A DNA stretch of 64,000 nt from Eleusine coracana subsp. coracana (Eukaryota > Streptophyta > Magnoliopsida > Poales > Poaceae), in contig CM064425.1 in the NCBI GenBank assembly GCA_032690845.1, positions 36,358,240 to 36,422,239 of the forward strand, in the 5' to 3' direction. The notes under the pieces are model-generated. The model saw only the letters and a program-made list of their open reading frames with translations, had not been told where the DNA came from and ran no database searches. The translations under genes were made by a program, and so were the position numbers. Each line of letters begins with the position of its first letter. Within the stretch, counting starts at the first letter, position 1. Positions 1 through 10,964 of this stretch are shown here, in pieces.

Positions 1-100
1 TTTCGAGTTTCTCTCTAGTATTGATGGAGTTAGGCTTAGAATAGAGTCTTCTTCAGTTCCCAAGTCTTCCTTGGAGTTATAGTATGGCTCTTGTATCTTT

Positions 101-747
101 ACTACAAGAAAATTAGGGTATTTCCACACTGAAATTTAGTGGCAATAGGACCATAATGGTTGTGATATCTTCTTATTGCCACCAAATTTATTTCGTGGGC
201 TGTCGTGGCAAGTATTAGCGTGGCAATAGGATTTGGCAACCACTTTTGTGTTTGGTTGCAATAATCATGGTGATTGCAATGAAATTAAACGCTGCAATTA
301 ATAGTAGATGCAATGACAGATTAGTGGCAATAAATGGTTATTGCCATGAATTCAACAAAATAAAAACTATTACAGGCACTGATTGCTTGAAGCATTATTT
401 GATCTCCGGAACTCTATGGTCACTAGAAAATGCTTTACCACCATGTTACTCTTGTTTTTCACATACAGGATGCAAATAATATTACTTTATCTAATCTCAT
501 AAAATGAAAACTATAATAGAAATCATTGCAATAGCAAAAAACTGGGCAATAGACTATACGTATTGTAAAAATTCTGAGGTCGTGGCTATTAACCCCTCTC
601 TATTGCAACCATTTAATCTTCGGTGCAATTTAGAGACCAAGGGTTAGCTACGAAATTCAACGTCATGGCAATAACCCAATGCCTGTTGCAACAAAATTTT
701 TTTTATTGCAATGTGACACGTGGCAATACCCTAATTCCTTTGAAGTG
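101..747. mobile_element. Non-autonomous CACTA-like element
   Basis: The left end reads ACTACAAGAAAATTAGGG and the right end, reverse complemented, reads CACTTCAAAGGAATTAGGG, so both ends share ATTAGGGTATT and a CACTA-type start; the first C is missing on the left. TTT flanks both sides (98-100 and 748-750), which fits a 3-bp target duplication. The interior is full of GTGGCAAT and ATTGCCAC words in both orientations, the subterminal repeat pattern that CACTA transposase binds. There is no convincing coding capacity; the 77-codon frame at 246-479 is composed of these repeats. Confidence 0.65.
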
Positions 748-1006
748 TTTTCTCCTTTTGTAAGTCCTTGCTCTATTTAATATATTTAGTCTTTCTATAT
801 AGTTATGCTTGGGTCATGTGTTTCTTGTTTGATTATATGATCCATTTATATATGTGGATATTATGCTTGCATGCTAATAGTATAGTTATACTATACTACC
901 ATGTTAGACGTAGGCTCTTACTATAGTCTTTATTTATATCATTATAATGATGCATGACTAATGTTTGACTTAGATCATTTCGACGTGCTTAGTCTTCACT
1001 TCAATG
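748..1006. other. Unassigned AT-rich spacer
   Basis: Short stretch between the CACTA-like element and the LTR. I see no reading frame or repeat structure in it. Confidence 0.4.
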
Positions 1007-2196
1007 TGTGTTGGTACTTCTTATGATCACAAATAAATCCGCAAGTGCATGGATACCGATCTAGCCCTTCACCTAAGAGTATTCCAAAGTATCGAATTCA
1101 TAGGGAACGTGTGTCTAATCTTCTATCCTAGTCCGTCCAAGGACAACAAGAATTTGGTAGGCAAAGGGTAGAGAGGATTCCTATGGTAAATGATCCTAAA
1201 ATAAGATAAGTTGAGTCTATAACTGCTTACTTCGGGCACCGTCTTACCCCTGCATCCACAGGCGTCTCCGGCCAACAGCTCTACAGCGTACGTGAACGAG
1301 GAGGATTACTAAGACCGGATAGAGCTGTCACCACCTACGGACTACCTCTACAGACCATGGGGCACGCGGTAAACAAAGGTAACTTCTAGCCTAAACACCA
1401 TGTCTATGCTATTAATTACAATCAAAGTCTTGATGTCACGCTTATAGATACTATGATACTCTAGGTAACTAGAGCAATGATCCCGTAAGCAACTAAGGAA
1501 AGAACTTACTTAAAAAAGAAACTAAATACCAAAGGAGGATCACGAATACTTACTAAGAAAGGAAAGCATCCGCCAAGGTAAAAGCGTGGAGAAGGCGCCG
1601 ACAAGCCCGGACCTTCTCCTAACTCTCCCTCACTCTCTCAAGCACTTTGACAGTGCTAAAGCCTTTGGAGTGGAGCTTTAAATATTCTTCTTGTGTTGTG
1701 TAGACTGCCTCCTTGTATGGGGCCCAAAGGTAGTTCCTCGAGGCGGTAACTTCCGCCCTAAGTGGGGGAACCAACCTTGGAAAGGCGGTGGGAGACTCCC
1801 CGAGCAGGCCTGGGTCGAGTGGGCCCTAATGTTGTTCGGCCAATGATGGGTGTTCGGCCGAACATGAACTGACCCCACTCGGTCAGAGTCTTCTCTCGGA
1901 CACTAACTTACTGTCCCCATTTGACTATCCACGTATTAGGCCTTCGGGTATGTTGGTTTGCTCTGTTTATGGGCCCGTGGATCCTTGTGATGTGCTCTGA
2001 TTGGCCGGGAGTGTGTTTCCTCAACTATTTACTTATGTTTTTCCTTAACTCCGTGGATAAATTACCTGCATACAAATAATTACCAACACTAGTGGAAATT
2101 GTTAGTATTAAACTCCTACCACTATGTATGTTATTCCATTTATGTTATTTATGCAAGGATTTGACGGTCGGATTTAGTATTTAAGCACCATCAACA
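1007..2196 (-). repeat. 3' LTR of a minus-strand Ty3-gypsy element (Tat/Athila-like)
   Basis: The segment starts TGTGTTGG and ends CATCAACA, immediately followed on the right by a C-rich tract that is a polypurine tract on the minus strand, so it reads as the 3' LTR of a minus-strand element. Its first 100 bases resemble the LTR at the right edge of the window (63844 onward): both contain AATCCGCAAG, a GCA(T/C)GGA word, and TTCACC followed by AAGTATTC or GAGTATTC. That LTR has a tRNA-Asp-type primer site, as the Athila/Tat groups do. No target duplication was found, so the exact left end (1007 or 1009) is uncertain. Confidence 0.6.
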
Positions 2197-2239
2197 AACT
2201 CCCCCACACATAACCTTTGCTCGTCCTTGAGCAAAGGTT
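2197..2239 (-). other. Polypurine tract and adjacent 11-bp hairpin
   Basis: On the minus strand 2197-2210 reads TGTGTGGGGGAGTT, the polypurine tract that primes plus-strand DNA synthesis. Next to it, 2212-2222 (AACCTTTGCTC) and 2229-2239 (GAGCAAAGGTT) form a perfect 11-bp inverted repeat with a 6-base loop. A GAGCAAAGGTT word before the GGGGGAGTT tract is common in plant Ty3 elements of this type (from memory). Confidence 0.65.
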
Positions 2240-2764
2240 GAAGACTAAGGTCGATCATAATGCCAATTGGTGTGATGGTAGCATGCAAATTATTCCATGT
2301 TATACATGTACCTATGAACTTTTAAAGTGTCTATCATGTTACCTTGGGTGGTTGAGGAATGGAACGGTCCTGGCTCCAATCATCTTCACTCGTTCTGCTG
2401 TGTAACTTGGGTTTTGTAAAGATTTTTAGAACAAATCATAGCTGTACTCCTCAAATGATTCTCTCAAATTGCTCAATGTGTATGGTTCCTCACCAGGGCA
2501 TTTGACATTGACTCTTTTCATCCTACCTCTAAAAGAGAGGCATACTTGTGTCTCATATATCACTAAGTCAAAGATGCAAGGAGAACAATTCATGAACTTT
2601 GATCTAGCATGTTCACATGTGGATATGTGGATGAAAAATGGATGAATGTGGATACTCCCTTTTTGAGATGCTCCCTCCTTTCTATTTGATAAGCATTTGA
2701 GAACATGGGCTAATTCTTTCTACAATGCCTTTGGTGGAACTTCATATGACTTGAAGTCGGTGAG
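2240..2764. other. Ty3 3' internal sequence, non-coding
   Basis: This lies just inside the LTR at 1007-2196 and so is probably its 3' untranslated internal region. I see no conserved domain in any frame. Confidence 0.35.
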
Positions 2765-3160
2765 TAGAGATTTCAATGTCTAACACCATGAATAACAATG
2801 TTCTTTTCTTTATTTTCAATGACTACACCTATCTCATCAAATGAGCATTTGAATCTCATGTTACATAGCTCACTAACGGAGAGAAGGTTGAATGTGAGTG
2901 TCTCCACAAATAGCACCTTCGAGAGAGAGAGAGGGGTTCTTTGTGATGGGAATATTTTCAACACCTTTCAATATCTCTCCCTATCTTCATCTTAACACAT
3001 GTCGTAGAACATTGATGGCTTCCCAGTCATGTGTTGGGTGCACCCACTATCAACAATCTAATGAGTACCTCCACTCTTGTAATTGACCCTAGTAGTAGCC
3101 ATAAGACATTCACTAGAGGAAGATGAGTTAGTATCTAAAGCATTACTCAATAAACTCTCA
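2765..3160 (-). pseudogene. Ty1-copia protease fragment (broken)
   Basis: Read on the minus strand, the segment contains the aspartic protease core IVDSGCTQHMTG, with the catalytic D-S-G near 3050, followed by KVLFVETLTFNLLSVSEL and a FDEIGVVI strand, the protease to pre-integrase stretch of SIRE-like copia polyproteins. The codon before IVDSG is TAG where copia proteins usually have tryptophan (TGG), a one-base nonsense change; further stops or shifts lie downstream. No RT, integrase or LTR adjoins it, so it is an isolated fragment next to Ty3 DNA. Protease identity is secure; lineage is inferred. Confidence 0.7.
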
Positions 3161-3632
3161 CTAAGCTCATTATTATGTGTGACAAGACTATCCTCACAGT
3201 GAGGAATTCTTGCAATTCCTTCATGAAGTCTCCTCCTTATGGGGTAGTGCGCAGCAAGATTCCTTCATTGTATATGTCCCTCACCCATGTGAGGATTGCT
3301 GAGGTCGATGTAGTAGTTGGGAGGATCAAGGAGATCGGTGATATGCTCAATCATATTACCCACTTGTGAGTGTAGCACAAGAATTATCTCCATCACTCTT
3401 TCAGTTGATAGCTCATGCCTCCGGTTGATCACCTCTTCAAGCAAGAAACCGCTCTCCGGAGTGGTCACTTACTGAAGGCACATGTCAATCACATGTTGTG
3501 GAGCAATTTGTTGCATGCCTCGAGAAGGAGTTCATCCTACACACAAGATCATAAATCCATTGGAAAGTCTGACAAAGATCTTCATTTTGATTTCACAAGA
3601 ACTCATCTAATTCAAAGAAGAGCTCATGATGG
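3161..3632. other. Unassigned, repeat-derived
   Basis: Short overlapping frames on both strands (for example 3265-3468 minus) show no recognisable domain. Position suggests internal retrotransposon sequence. Confidence 0.3.
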
Positions 3633-4700
3633 TGTTGACACCAAAATTTGACAAATCTATGGTGATTCATGTGTCGGATGAGATTTGGCATGAAGCTTTG
3701 TGCTATGTGGAAAAGAGCTGGAGGAAAGATCCGAAGATTCTATCATCCGAAGCACATATTGGACATCGAGAAGATGGGGAAATACGAAACCCATGGACAT
3801 GGAATTTTGGTGTGGTGAACGGCGATGGTGTTCATGCAAGCTGTGCTTGAAGAAACCTTTGGCATGATGCTGATCATAACAGGAGGCAGCCTTGTTAATG
3901 GAAGACACAGACACACGTTACTTGTCTTGGCTGGATAGGGATATGTCTAGCGTTATCAAGAAGTTAACTGGCGTGGTGATGATCGAATTCATAAATATGC
4001 AAGAGCGAGTGAATCCTAGGCAGAATAGAGTCAGGAAGGAGGAAGATGAGTGTATTCCATACATGGATCTCAAAGAGACATATTACAAGGAAAATCAAGG
4101 AGAATAAAGCTAGCGCCTAGCAGCTCCCTAGGTACGTACATGGGGCATAGACGTGCAAAGGAAGGGCGTAGAATAAAGTTGCATGTGCGTAGATGGAAAA
4201 TAGAGATGACTTGCCGGATAAACGAATAATTAATTCGGTCTTAGCAAGTTACGATTACTTATGAAGACCGTATCACTTTATATTAGGATAATTTTTGTAC
4301 GTAGTCGGTTCAAGTTACATTGGCTTGATCAAAACTAATGTCCATGCTACCCTATCAATATAAAGGGTAGTAGCTCATTGTAATCTATCTCTCCATCAAT
4401 ACATAACTTTCCTTCGGCGCATCACCAACCTTCAAAACAAGGAGAACTCGACGAGTTCTTGTCTTGTGCGGGCTGCATCGGCTCTGGTCCCAGCAGGAGA
4501 TAAGGATTTGTCACCCCGGCGGGTTCTTCTTCATGGAGCAGGTTGTATCAGTTAAGTCCGATCTCAGCAACAGATGCAAAACCCCCCACCCCAGTGATCA
4601 TGGCGACCTGCTCAGGATTTCCTCGTTTCAGTCTGATATTCAGGTCAATTAGCTGTGATTGCTAGTTATCCCGTATACTAGATTTTATTAGCTTGTTCGA
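3633..4700 (+). repeat. Probable Ty3-type LTR with promoter
   Basis: Begins TGTTGACACCAAAATTTGAC, a start seen in many grass Ty3 LTRs (from memory). It carries a TATA box at 4359-4365 (TATAAAG) followed by a leader-like pyrimidine-rich stretch, as expected for the U3/R part of an LTR. No partner LTR, primer site or target duplication was found, so the right boundary is a guess and this may be an LTR remnant. Confidence 0.4.
4359..4365 (+). promoter_or_regulatory. TATA box of the LTR
   Basis: TATAAAG in a CAATATAAAGGG context, followed within about 30-60 bases by a CT-rich leader. Consistent with an LTR polymerase II promoter; transcription is not shown. Confidence 0.4.
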
Positions 4701-4816
4701 CTACAAGTAGCTGCATATTGTCTCGGTTCCATCTGATCTATCCTAGTTAATTCTAGCACTGCAATTCTAGCTAGATCTGTATATTCAAGTTACTTTTGAA
4801 TAGATTTTAGCAATTA

Positions 4817-4998
4817 GATCTAGTATTGTTTGTGCATCTGTTCATTCCAAGAACTGTCTCGGTTAAGTCTGATCTTCTGGAATATCTAAAACTGTCTCGG
4901 TTAAGCTTGATCTTCTAGTTGGACAATCAAACAAGAACAATCTGGTCGTGAGGGTTTGTTCGTGGTTTCATCGGAGTGTTTAACTGATGATTTATCTC
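4817..4998 (+). repeat. Direct repeat, copy A (partner at 7435-7615)
   Basis: Roughly 180 bp that recurs at 7435-7615 in the same orientation with many substitutions. Inside copy A an ACTGTCTCGGTTAAG unit is itself tandemly doubled with a 38-bp period (4853 and 4891). Probably part of a Ty3 LTR or leader; the hAT MITE and TRIM lie between the copies. Confidence 0.6.
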
Positions 4999-5248
4999 GT
5001 TATTAGCAGCCCGATAGGTGCTCAGATGCTTAGTTTTTCCATCGGCTCTGGTTCATTGACTATTGGTCTGTTGGCTTTATGTATTACACTAGTTCTATTG
5101 CTTGACCGATGAATCATCATATAATTTATTTATTTATCAAAGTGTTGTATCGGTGCACAGTTTTTCTATCAGCTACGTGAATGTGAGAAGAAAAGTTGCT
5201 TGTATGCAGGGCATGACAAGGAGGCTGACCGACGTGATTATCAGTGCG

Positions 5249-5809
5249 TAGGGATGGCAGTGGGTCATGTTCGGGTCGGGTGGAGCAAAAACCCACCCAC
5301 CACGAAAAATATTTCGGGTGGAAATTGACACCCACACCCGCACCCACGGGTGGGAATTGAGACCCACACCCGCACCCACTGGGTTTCAGGTGGGTGTCGG
5401 ATGCCCATCGGGTTTCATATGTAATATAAAAAACATCTCAAAATAAGTATTTTAACAAGGTCAACACAAATGTACAATATCTATATATGTCACAACAATC
5501 AACAAAAATGAGTCATGGATATGTACTTAGGTAATTGTACATAAAATCTTAATAATTTAGTCATTACTCTTATCATATTTATATTTATTTAGGGTTAGCT
5601 TATTATAAGATGACACTAAATTTTGTATTTGAGTATGTTTCAAAACCCAACGGGTCACCCATGGGTGAGAAATAAAACCCGCACCCACACCCGTATCTGT
5701 AGGGTCGGGTGCGGGTGATACCCATGGGTGAAAAATTAGACCCACGTCCGCATCCGTCGGGTGCAAAACCCATTGGGCCCCACACCCGTGGCTGAAATTG
5801 CCATCCCTA
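5249..5809. mobile_element. hAT-type MITE with 8-bp TSD
   Basis: The ends are perfect inverted repeats, TAGGGATGGCA at 5249-5259 and TGCCATCCCTA at 5799-5809. Both sides carry the 8-bp direct duplication TCAGTGCG (5241-5248 and 5810-5817), the size made by hAT transposases, and TAGGG fits the hAT terminal consensus. The subterminal regions hold clusters of CCCACACCCGCACCCA and its complement, likely transposase-binding repeats. There is no transposase, so an autonomous hAT must have moved it. The site lies in Ty3-like leader DNA. Confidence 0.88.
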
Positions 5810-6460
5810 TCAGTGCGTGGTTTATCTCACCACATCTTTATGCTAATCAAGTCAACTGCTATGGCTGCTAGTGCCCTATTATGGATTTTCGTGATCCTCT
5901 CGGTTTGGTACTTCATGTTTTGCCAGGAAAGTCGATGATCCTGACATGAGGAGACCAAGGAGTTACTTAGTTTTTGTCAGAAATATGTGGTCTCAGGCTG
6001 GTGGAATTACATTGTACTGGCATGTCTCTCTCCATCAGTTTGCTTTGAGCATCGGACAATTACGGAGGAAAATTCACTATCAGCTAAGGTCTGCATACGA
6101 TAGAAAGAATGCGTGCATCGGTGTTTGAAGCAAGGGACAAGTTTATTTTTCCTGTGATTTCGGTGTGCAGCAATAAGGAGATATCGCTCCAAGAGATTGC
6201 ATCAGACCTCAATAAGTTATTAATTACTAATGAGTCGATTAAATCAGCCGATGCTAGACCACTCACCACTTCGAAATACTCATATAATTAATGAAGTCAC
6301 AATCAATTTGCTTCACAACAAAATATACGCATAGTGCAGCAAGGGACATCAAATCACACCTGGCGATCAAAAGTGCAAACTAGGACTGAGTTTGAATCAC
6401 ATCAAGCGTGATTTGAAAAGATCGGCATTTAGTGTGATTTGGAGAGGGAATAAATTATGA

Positions 6461-6718
6461 TGTCATGGGCTGTTCACACCCGGCTGGACCCAGACTCGCA
6501 TTTTGAATGGACCCTACACACCCACCAATCTATTTATGCTTTCGTCCTCGCTTCGCGTAAAAGATCTTATCTAAGGTTGGTGATGGTGGACAATCTAAAC
6601 TTATATATTGGTCATTCTCTCACTAGACTTGCAAGGTGATACTAGATTTTCACCTCCTTATGCACATAAGTACCCATGGGCCACTATGGGCCTAATCTTA
6701 ATAGACAAAGATATTATA
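6461..6718 (-). repeat. TRIM 3' LTR
   Basis: Left terminal repeat, TGTCATGGG to TATTATA, shares CCGGCTGG(A/G)CCC, the GATGGTGGACAA-like block and the CACTATGGG block with the right copy, in the same order. Confidence 0.65.
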
Positions 6719-6943
6719 GATACCCTCTCAAAGGAACGATGTCCTCATCGAAACATAGAAACAACATACCCATACTAAGCAAGCTACCAGGAACGTTTCT
6801 CTCTTGGGCATGCCCGTGTCCAGTGCCGGTTCATATATCATGTCGTGCCCCACGCATGGGCCTACACGCATCATGCACCTTATGTCCGGACCTCCCTGGC
6901 CACCACATGCACCGTGCCTATGAGGGCCGGCTCTGATATCACT

Positions 6944-7195
6944 TGTAACGCCCTAGAGTCCACATCCGGCTGGGCCCGACTCACATTTTGAGTGGAATTT
7001 TGAGTGGATCTCACACATCCATCAACCTATTTACGCTTTTGTTCTTGCTATCATAAAAGGGCTATCCCAAGGTTGGTGGTGGTGGACAAACTAGACTTAT
7101 AGACTAGCAAGGTGGTACTAAATTCCCACCCTCTATATACACACAAGTGCTCATGGGTCACTATGGGTCTAATCTCAATGGGCAGAGATGTTACA
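6944..7195 (-). repeat. TRIM 5' LTR
   Basis: Right terminal repeat with intact TGTAAC and GTTACA ends; adjoins the primer-binding site at 6930-6941. Confidence 0.7.
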
Positions 7196-7434
7196 TGAGA
7201 CATGCTTAGTTTCGACTGTCGTAGGATGACGAGGTATATTGAAAGTCAAATCTTGCAGCTGACTACAAATCCATGATATGCTAGGAGAATCTCATCGTCT
7301 TGAAGATTCAAGGCTGAAGATTAATTTTGGATTTTCCCTGAGTCATGGTGAATAGCCCATGAAACAATAGCCGACACAAAAGTTAATCATTTGAACACCT
7401 ATCGGCTGCTACTAGTAACCAGATAACTTATTTG

Positions 7435-7615
7435 ATCTTGTATTGTCTGTGCGTCTGTTCGTTTCAAGAACTCTCTCGGTTAAGTCCGATCTTTTGGAAT
7501 ATTTAAAATTATCACAATTAAATCCGATCTTCTAGTTGGACAACCAAACAAGAACGACCTGGTCATGAGGGTCTGTTCATGGTTTTATCGAAGTGTTTAG
7601 CCGATGATTTATCAT
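7435..7615 (+). repeat. Direct repeat, copy B (partner at 4817-4998)
   Basis: Matches 4817-4998 through GATCTTGTATTGTCTGTG, TCTCGGTTAAGTCCGATC, a GGACAACCAAACAAGAAC block and a final GTGTTTAGCCGATGATTTATC. Function unknown. Confidence 0.6.
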
Positions 7616-7949
7616 CGTGTGATCTTTATGGCTCCGTTGGGACGGTGCTCGTTGTTTTCTGCCTTCAAAACTCTACACAAGGGAATTCAACCAACTCAAT
7701 GCACGGAGTGCACATCCAGTGGAAGAATACAGGGCAACTCGGAGTACGAGAATATATGGAATTGAGCTGGCTGGAAGATAGGTACTTGGAGAAAATTTGT
7801 ATACGTGTTATATACATTGGGGCCAAAGCTAGCTCTTAAACTAATGGAATTAGGTTTTGTTTTGATTTTATCCTATAGTTTGACTTTGCTACCCCAACTT
7901 CAGTACTTTAAAAAAAAATCTGAAAGAGAATAAAAAGAGTAAAAATGGG

Positions 7950-8460
7950 CACTAACCGTGATTCCTGACCAGGTGAAAAAAAAAAAATAAGCCGACATAC
8001 CGCTGCAGCAGTGCCATTGATAGTTAAGAAAAGGGGTCAAAATTTTAGAACCGTGATGCACGGTATAAAAAAGGCCATCCATAGTCCATGATAGTGACGG
8101 TAATAACAAACCTGTCTCTCATTTTTGTGACGGGTAATCAAAATGCCATCACAGCCGCTAGTGACGGGAATATTAAAGACGTCTCTTAGAGTGTTAGTGA
8201 CGGGACTTTGGAAAACTGTCACTATGGTTTGTGATGTGGTTGTTCAAAACCGTCTCTGAAGATTAAAATAGCTGTGACCGCAATTTAGAAACCATCACAG
8301 ATACAGAAAAACCGTCAGTAGTAAGGATAGACCTATTGATGGCTTTTCTGCTAAAACACATCACTCTTGGTGTTTGTCATCCAAGTAGTAGTGAAGCAGT
8401 TTCAAAAAACCGTCACCACTATTAATCTAGTAATTTTTTTAGCCATCACTAATACCATGT
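7950..8460. mobile_element. Degenerate CACTA-like subterminal repeat region
   Basis: Dense GTGACGG and CCGTCAC words in both orientations, interspersed with AAAACCGTC, resemble the subterminal arrays of CACTA elements. One candidate end is at about 8310-8321 (AACCGTCAGTAGTA, nearly the complement of a CACTACTGACGG end). No matching opposite end or target duplication was found, so limits are approximate. Confidence 0.4.
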
Positions 8461-9267
8461 AACTAACTAACAAAATGCCCGTGCGTTGCTATGGGCGTAA
8501 TCATGATATATATTATTGATACAAAACAAAACGTGCATATACCAGAATTGTCTAAAGTTTGGATCATATTTCATCATCTATAAAAGTTTGGATCATATTC
8601 GAACAACTTTGATAAATTTATTTTTTCAACTTTTTGCCCTCGCCTAGCTATGTGACGGTGATATACTACAGGTAAGTGTTGTGTTTAGTGATATGTTGTT
8701 TTCTTTGTTACACAAAACTGATGTAAAGTTGCTAGGGATATTTAATTGCATGGTATAATGTTGTTCATAACCACAAGTATATTAGTAATTCAACTTAGGT
8801 TAGCATCCATGAGAAAAAAAAATTGTTCAGTACATGCCACAACTGAAAAACTACTCGGCCATTAATTTCCAAAAGTTTGCTGGAAGCTAGATGAGACAAG
8901 CTACTATGAACCTTCTATAGCCCTATCTGGAGGAGCAAAGAACAACTCATTTCTACCCAGAACATGCCGAAAGGTAAAAACAACAACACATTACCATCAC
9001 ATATGTAGCTGCAGTGTTACTTCTCTTTTCCATAAGTTTAAATCTTGCCCACAATCCACAAAGTAAGAGATGTGGTCTGTTTTCAGCAGATCGACAAACA
9101 ACTTTAATAAGTTACTAGTGTTTTAGATTCGGCAGCTAAGGCTGTGAAAAATGGACCAATCTGATGATGTATTCAGTTGCATAATTGGAGACCTAAACTG
9201 AGTCAATACTATAAAGGGAAACGAAACTAATTAAGTTACTCACTTGGAAGAAAAACCACGACCTCTC
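8461..9267. other. Unassigned
   Basis: AT-rich DNA with no credible reading frame and no terminal repeats that I can pair. Confidence 0.4.
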
Positions 9268-10580
9268 CTAATCTTCTTCCACCACTTTCCTTCGTTTTCC
9301 CTCATCTGTCCACCGAGTTGCAGCACCATTCTTTCTTAGTCTCCTGGACACAGCAGATGGCACCCGTGTGCCGTAGGCATCATCGTGCAACTGGATATCA
9401 CACAAGAATAGAAAATATGAGTTTTTACTTTTTACATGGCAATACACATATATAGAATGAATAATCATATTGATATATAATAAGTTACAGAAGAGATCAT
9501 TTGTTTGTTGAGTTAAATCATTCCATCCTGAATAGACAATTAAACTACAGTTTTGCACAAGATACAACTATTACTTTAGCAGACAGTGACACAAAATGTC
9601 AGATTTAGTAGTGATAATGACAGAGAAAATAACAAACTGTCTTGCGATAATAATTGCTTTAAATCCACATTTATATTTTTTTGCAGTATTTCTAAGAATT
9701 AAAAAAGATGCCCAGATGGTATGAATTCAGGAAAGCCTCAAAGCAAATGCATTGGCTGATCAAGATTTCTTCAATGCTTACCGCTCTTTTGCATTCTAGT
9801 AACAGCATATAGGATCACATCAGCAACCTGATCCTTTACAGTCTCCTACAGGTGCACGGAGAGTAAACAATGGCCTGTCCTAAAACCAGATACAAATAAA
9901 GAATGGTTGCATAAAGCAATTTACTGGCAAAAAAGTTACTATCTGAGAATGTGTGGATCCCAAGACATTAATTAAGGTGCTCACATTATTGTAGCAGTAA
10001 ACGATTCATAATGAGATATTTCCTCAATACGAGAGATATAACCAAGCATTAACACCATGAAACTTTATTTTCAACTCATATATAATTTAAAAGTTGTGTC
10101 AAAATAGTAACCAGACGCCCTGATTTTCAGCTCTGAGGTGGGCGTGTGGATGAGCTGTTTCGAGGAGGATATCAATGTGGCATCACCCAAGCCACCATGA
10201 AACTTGAGTGGCTCCAACTGAACTGCGGCCTGCTCTCCACCAGGACTTTTGCTCCCACATGCATTTTTTCTTCCCCAAGTCATCATGCATGACAAATAAG
10301 ACATGTAAAACAAGATCAAAATTATGTTTTAATATCAAGTATAAATAAAAAAGAGGATTTCTCCCCCAAATACACAATCTTGGATAGTTGGATTTCATGC
10401 TCAAATAAGATCCTGTAAATGTTGGTTTTAAAGATTCGGCCTCTCGCGTCACAGCAAATGCTGTATACCTGCTGCTTCATATTTGCTTTTCCTTGGAGGC
10501 ATACCATCGAACACCTTGACGGTATGGGACTCCAACAAGACTTGCTTGCTCACGGGCAGGACAACGCTGGAGCTCGCATG
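9268..10580 (-). pseudogene. Exon-like remnants of an unidentified spliced gene
   Basis: Four minus-strand open stretches have splice-like borders. 10469-10580 reads ...VKVFDGMPPRKSKYEAAG and ends CAG|GTATAC. 10112-10222 starts after GCAG, is 111 bases long, continues in phase from the first, and reads VQLEPLKFHGGLGDATLI onward. 9782-9845 lies between TGTAG and GTAAGC and reads ETVKDQVADVILYAVTRMQK. 9268-9390 follows TATCCAG and ends VEED-stop after a basic stretch (RRLRKNG). The last two are not phase-compatible with their neighbours as drawn, so an exon is missing or the gene is decayed. I do not recognise the protein. It may be a host gene fragment or one captured by the CACTA-like DNA around it. 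Confidence 0.4.
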
Positions 10581-10599
10581 CTACAGCTAGAAGCAGCAT

Positions 10600-10964
10600 G
10601 GGGCGTGGCTTTCGCGAGCATCAATGGTGCTGGCTTTGTCGAAGGCTCCAAGCTCGCGCTGTGGTCACGCGAGCCGTGTTGCCACTGCCCCGCCCGCTCC
10701 TGCCACAAACAACGTCGCTGCTGATGCTGCATGCCCGTGCGGCCCCGTCCGCGCCCGCCTGAGCGTCGCCGCCACCCCGCCCGGTCCTGCCGCCATCAGC
10801 GCCGCCCGCAGCCCCACCCGCGTGCGAAAGCAGCACCGTGCCCGCCCTGGACCGACCGGCGCCGCTGCTGAATGCGAGCCGCGTCGTTGCCGCCTTGCCC
10901 ACGGCCATCTGTGCCACCGCAGCCCTGCCCGCTCCCGTGCCAATCTGCGCCGTCGCAGCCCAAG
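10600..10964. other. GC-rich, first-exon-like DNA split by the copia insertion
   Basis: About 365 bp of very GC-rich sequence with overlapping open frames on both strands (GCC/CGC runs), typical of a grass first exon or 5' region. It ends at the copia target site CCAAG; the other side resumes at 18151. It lies upstream of the exon-like minus-strand segments, so it could be their 5' end. No domain recognised. Confidence 0.35.

Larger units (their letters stand above)
6461..7195 (-). mobile_element. TRIM-like miniature LTR retrotransposon
   Basis: Two direct repeats of about 255 bp (6461-6718 and 6944-7195) flank a 225-bp non-coding centre. The right copy begins TGTAAC and ends GTTACA. Two bases inside it, 6930-6941 is a primer site whose minus strand reads TGATATCAGAGC, one base from the initiator-tRNA-Met site TGGTATCAGAGC. 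Inside the left copy, 6721-6730 is a polypurine tract on the minus strand (TGAGAGGGTA). LTRs, primer site and polypurine tract without genes define a TRIM, moved by enzymes of other elements. The LTRs have diverged and the flanks (TATGA, TGAGA) match poorly, so it is old. Confidence 0.75.

Noticed and set aside
7950..7965. CACTAACCGTGATTCC as the left end of a CACTA element ending at 8321 or 18361
   Set aside because: It does not match the candidate right ends beyond the first five bases and no duplication was found.
10600..10964. Overlapping GC-rich ORFs on both strands as separate genes
   Set aside because: Open frames on both strands arise from lack of AT-rich stop codons; no domain was seen. 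Reported only as exon-like DNA.
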